Origin: Corticium candelabrum
Taxonomy: Eukaryota; Porifera; Homoscleromorpha; Homosclerophorida; Plakinidae
DNA: 64,000 nt
Assembly (NCBI RefSeq): GCF_963422355.1
Contig: NC_085095.1
Coordinates: 6,065,327-6,129,326, forward strand
Reading direction: 5' to 3'
The notes below the pieces were generated by a model. That model was not told the origin of the DNA. It searched no databases and saw only the letters and a program-made list of their open reading frames with translations. The translations under genes were made by a program, and so were the position numbers. Position 1 is the first letter of the stretch. Each line of letters begins with the position of its first letter. Shown piece after piece: positions 60,477 to 64,000 of the stretch.

Positions 60477-61769
60477 CATATAGCCGGTTGGTTGTCCGTG
60501 GAGCCGTTATATTTATCTATATAAGCAAGTGATGATTTACTTGTGCCGATGGGAGTTATTTCTTGAAATCAGTTTTGTAATAAAATGTCAAAGGAAATCT
60601 TTAGTATGTGTCCAGTACATACAGATGATAGTCTACAGCGCAAGGTATTTCCACGAAGGACAAACTGTAAGACTGCTTAGTTGTATTCAGTTGTTGTGAC
60701 GTCAAATTTTGCTCTTGCTCTCGTCATCTACCGTATTTCCTTGAACAGTAACCCGTGGATCTGATCAGTTTGAAAAATAGTAACCTAAGCTTGATTAGTA
60801 GCCCTGCTCGAATGGACCTGATCAGATTGAAAAATAGTAACCCGTGCTCGATTAGTAGCCTATGCCTTGAATCAATGCCAGATACTGCGAGGACATTATG
60901 GTTTTTGATATTGAGGACACTGAGTAAACTACCAGTCGTGACTAGGGGTTACCATAACTTGACAGTGTTGAGTGTGTTCGGTTCCTCTTAAACTTCAACT
61001 TGAACCATGATAGCAAACATTGAAAAATAGTAACCCGTGTTCGAGTAGTAACCCTGTCTAGATAGTAACCTGTGGGTTTAGACTGTATAGTGGCCATTGT
61101 TAACCATACTAGAGTAGATGGTTTGTGCTGTCAAGTGGGTAGGTGCAACTTATGTCACCTTTCATTTTGTCTGGAGTTGCCTAGCCTCAGTGCTCCAAAG
61201 CATTGCAGTATCCAGTACAGGGTTATCCTGGTCCATGTCTCTAGCAAGTGATTCAAAGCAACGAAAAACGTTTTCATTCATGGGTACAAATTTGTACAAT
61301 AATTAACATAAAAATTAATTAATTAATTAACTAATTTATAAGTAATTAATATAAAAAGGTGATATTAATATCAACTAGGTCTGGGTAAAAATTCTGGCTA
61401 CACTGCTGATGTTATTGTTTGCATTGCAGGCATTTTGTCTGTAATTCTTTGTTGTTGTTGTTGTTGTTGTTGTTCCCTCTCATACAATTGAACACCATTC
61501 CTACAAATTTCTCAATATAATTAATTAAAGGATTACACCTACAATATAAACGAATCACGAATGTACAGATTATTTCACTCTCAAAAATTATTAAACGGTA
61601 TAAAGCCGCAGGTATCACCCGGTAGATACTGTCTATACAACAGACCAGATGTTACACTCATCATCCAGTCCTCATCAGGTACAGTCCTATAGGACCTCAC
61701 ATGCAGTCAATGTTCTCAACACACAGAGAACTCCATGTCGATATGAAACGTTAATAGGACTCTCTCGTG
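60477..61769. other. Convergent spacer between TTLL2 and FAM162-like genes
   Basis: Holds a diverged tandem repeat (60745-61075), an (ATTA)n patch near 61310-61335, and a (GTT)n run at 61450-61475. No gene seen. Confidence 0.5.
60745..61075. repeat. Diverged tandem repeat, unit about 70 bp
   Basis: The unit contains CTGATCAGATTGAAAAATAG, then TAACCCGTGCTCGATTAGTA. Two copies lie at about 60750-60870, and a broken third (GAAAAATAGTAACCCGTGTT) at about 61020. Confidence 0.7.
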
Positions 61770-62009
61770 TCACGTTGCTCTTTTGTTCTTTTCTATTCTT
61801 GCTCTGTCTCTTTCTCTACGAGCTCTGATACCGACCACAAAGCTTCCCAAAGCAGCAGCCAACATCAACGACGTGTAGAGACCAATTCGAAAACGACTTG
61901 CCGCTTTGTCGTACGTGCTAGCGCTGATTGTGTGCGGAATCGCCTCTCCAGGCTTTACAACGCGCGTAATGCGAAGCAGGAACCTGTTGAACGGACTCAA
62001 ACTCGACAT
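61770..62009 (-). CDS. FAM162/UPF0389-like small mitochondrial membrane protein
   Basis: A single frame of 79 residues. RVVKPGEAIPHTISASTYDK matches the FAM162 pattern of a short basic start, then EDIPETVSxxxxDxAxxKxR. RIGLYTSLMLAAALGSFVVG is the one transmembrane segment, as in FAM162A/B, and the rest is a charged tail (RARRERDRARIEKNKRAT). FAM162A is a hypoxia-linked mitochondrial protein. The protein is shorter than human FAM162A (154 residues) because it lacks the N-terminal leader, which could be on a further exon. It is divergent from the UTP14-like gene. Confidence 0.65.
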   Translation of the reverse strand: MSSLSPFNRFLLRITRVVKPGEAIPHTISASTYDKAASRFRIGLYTSLMLAAALGSFVVGIRARRERDRARIEKNKRAT

Positions 62010-62224
62010 CAGTGGCTAGTTGAATTTAATGCTGTAGACAATCTAGTTTCCCGGATAATAAGCCTAATGTTTCTATCCACAAGAGACAGAAGGCTGAGGC
62101 TTCAACCGCGGCAGCGAGTTAGAGCAGTCACTCAGAGAAGGAAAATCCTAATTTTGAAAAAGTAGTGATTTTGTCTGCGCTTGTTTTGTTGTGATACATG
62201 GAGTTGGTTTGTGTAAACGTGCAG

Positions 62225-63628
62225 GAGGCGACTGGAATGTGCACGACGGCAAAATCAGTCGTCTGATGAGTTGAGTGCAACGGAAGTGTTGGAAGATGAG
62301 ACGGCGAATGAGCCGGTAAAATACAAATATGTTAGTGAAATGATTGGTTGACTATTAATAATTATTAAAGAAATAAATAATATATTATATTATACAAATG
62401 GTATATTATATTATATATATAATACAATACGCTACAATACAATATAATATAATACAATACAATATAATATAATATAATACATTATAATATAATATAATAC
62501 AATATAATATAATACAATATAATATAATATAATACAATACAATATAATATAATACAATACAATATAATATAATATAATATTATAATATAACACGATACAA
62601 TACAATACAATATAATATAATATTATAATAAAGTAGGCTTGGAACCAGCCATCTTTGTTAGATTACGTAATAGTTCATTTAATAAATTTATAGACCCCTA
62701 AAATTAGGGTGGCTTAAGAAAAACCAAAACTATGAATAGGTATGGTAGTAGAACGTACTGAAATAAACAGTTAGCGAAAGCTTGTAATCAGTAGTGATAA
62801 TTCGAACATGAGTAAAAAACAGTGTGACAAACACTGACCACTGCCTAAGGGTTTCAATTCAAGGAGAATCCGGATTGGGTTATACAGTCTGTAAGGGATG
62901 TTGTGCAAGCAGCTTCGTAATGAGGGAGAATGAGATAACACAATACAATACAATACAATACACTACACTACAGTACAATACAATACAATATAATATAATA
63001 CAATATAATATAGTATACTACACTACAATACAATACACTACAATACAATACAATACAATACAATAAATACAATATAATGTAATATAATATAATATAATAT
63101 AATATAATAAAATAATAATATTGGCTTTCTGTATGAAATAATATATTAATTGATTAATTAAATTAAATTGGTTAATTGAAAAGAAGTTAGCTATCTGTGT
63201 TGGTTGTACTGTAGTTTGTTTGATTACAGGCAGATTTACCCTCACATAAAAAGAAAAGAAACCAACGGCCGCTGAAGATTAACAAACGTTCACAGACAAA
63301 GAAGAAAGCATCGAACAACAAACAGTCAAACATGTTAGATTTATTACAAAATGATGTCTGAAATTTATAAGGGTTGGGTTGTGTGTGTTTGTGTAGTGAT
63401 GGCATTATGAATGGCCACGATGCTGAAGACAAGCATGTAGCTGAGGACGAGCATGTGTTTGAAGATGCTGCGATTAGTGCCAGTGAGGAAGAGGCAAGTG
63501 TTTGTATGTCACTCATTGGTTATGGAGTTTTGAGACGAATATGATTAGAATGATGATTTGGAGACAGCAGAAACAGAGACGCATGATAAGATGCTGGCGG
63601 CTATTAGTTTGTTGGATAAAAAGAAGTC
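62225..63628 (+). CDS. Probable UTP14-like nucleolar protein, 5' exons (partial)
   Basis: Plus-strand exons 62225-62315, from 63230 (end unclear, before about 63360), 63397-63493 and 63549-63628 encode a highly charged protein. SSDELSATEVLEDETANEP is acidic. SHKKKRNQRPLKINKRSQTK is basic and nuclear-localisation-like. HVFEDAAISASEEE and NDDLETAETETHDKMLAAIS, then LLDKKKS follow. The last block matches the start of UTP14 proteins (RKHQKLLEAISSLDGKNRR in human UTP14A). UTP14 is a component of the small-subunit processome needed for 18S rRNA maturation. The first exon was not fixed; an ATG at 62068 has no good donor. The gene continues past the window. Confidence 0.5.
62395..62632. repeat. (AATAT/AATAC)n low-complexity tract
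   Basis: About 240 bp of interleaved TATAATATAA and ATACAATACA pentamer patterns in an intron of the UTP14-like gene. Confidence 0.9.
62936..63112. repeat. (ACAAT)n pentanucleotide tract
   Basis: The same pentamer family as the tract 300 bp upstream, in the same intron. Confidence 0.9.
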
Positions 63629-63639
63629 GTAAGAATTTT

Positions 63640-64000
63640 TCTTTGTTGTCTGTCTGTTTTTGTGTGGCTGTTTGTTGTTTGTGTCTTGGTCTGTTTGTCT
63701 GTTTGTTTGTCTGTTTTGTATCTCTTGGTGTGTTTGTCTGTTTGTTTGTCTGTTTTGTTTGTCTGTTTGTTTTTTGTTTTGTTTGTCTGTTTGTCTGTCA
63801 GTTTGTCTGTCAGTTTTTTTGTCTGTCAGTTTTTTGTCTGTCAGTGTTTTTGTCTGTTTGTCTGGCTGTTTGTTTGTCTGTTTGTTTGTCTCTTGGTCTG
63901 TTTGTCTGTCTGTCTGTTTGTTTGTCTGTCTGTCTGTTTGTTTGTTTGTCTGTCTGTCTGTTTGTTTGTCTGTTTGTCTGTCTGTCTGTTGTTTGTCTGT
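63640..64000. repeat. (TGTC/TGTT)n tract running off the window
   Basis: Degenerate CTGT/TTGT tetramers fill the last 360 bp, immediately after the last visible exon donor of the UTP14-like gene. Confidence 0.9.

Noticed and set aside
58733-60532. Extra frames overlapping the TTLL2 gene
   Set aside because: They lie in other frames of a strongly conserved single-exon gene.

Overview
This looks like nuclear DNA from an invertebrate animal. Genes are split by many short GT-AG introns, often 55-100 bp, and the products are animal-type (PNPLA8, DNAJC8, SENP6/7, TTLL2, FAM162-like). The window also carries a cellular RNA-dependent RNA polymerase, which vertebrates lack. Compact genes amid many (AC)n, (TA)n and (CTGT)n microsatellites suggest an early-branching animal such as a sponge. 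That is inference; no rRNA or mitochondrial marker is present.

Layout. 1-232 (-): partial exon of a Nudix hydrolase with a DUF4743-like N-terminal domain. 946-9104 (-): calcium-independent phospholipase A2-gamma (PNPLA8-like), with a LINE-like reverse transcriptase in intron 1 and a 616-bp inverted-repeat element in intron 2. 9494-11511 (+): an unnamed STI1-repeat protein. 12454-17925 (-): STAR/KH RNA-binding protein. 18215-23220 (+): DNAJC8. 23414-25497 (-): a complete nine-exon cytochrome P450 very like vertebrate aromatase (CYP19). 25856-26479 (-): a small AAA_28-type P-loop ATPase. 26586-31993 (+): an RNA-dependent RNA polymerase spliced in frame to a UPF1-type SF1 helicase. 32425-48223 (+): a SENP6/7-like SUMO protease, with a second LINE-like element in an intron. 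49278-51039 and 51581-55955 (+): tandem paralogues for small PPGY-repeat proteins with a C-terminal membrane anchor. About 56.8-57.4 kb (-): a doubtful small gene. 58698-60476 (+): single-exon TTLL2-like tubulin ligase. 61770-62009 (-): FAM162/UPF0389-like membrane protein. 62225-end (+): probable 5' part of UTP14.

The strongest candidate for a new system is the RdRP-helicase gene. In fission yeast an RdRP (Rdp1) works with a separate SF1 helicase (Hrr1), and in nematodes ZNFX-1 works with EGO-1. Here both activities appear to be one roughly 1,780-residue protein. It is divergently paired, 106 bp away, with the P-loop ATPase gene. The second is a full-length aromatase-like P450 in an animal that seems not to be a vertebrate.

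Introns and spacers hold several short inverted-repeat (MITE-like) families, two long near-perfect palindromes, three LINE-type reverse transcriptase remnants and dense microsatellites. Exon limits were set by eye from splice signals and reading-frame continuity. Where I checked that phases add up, I say so.
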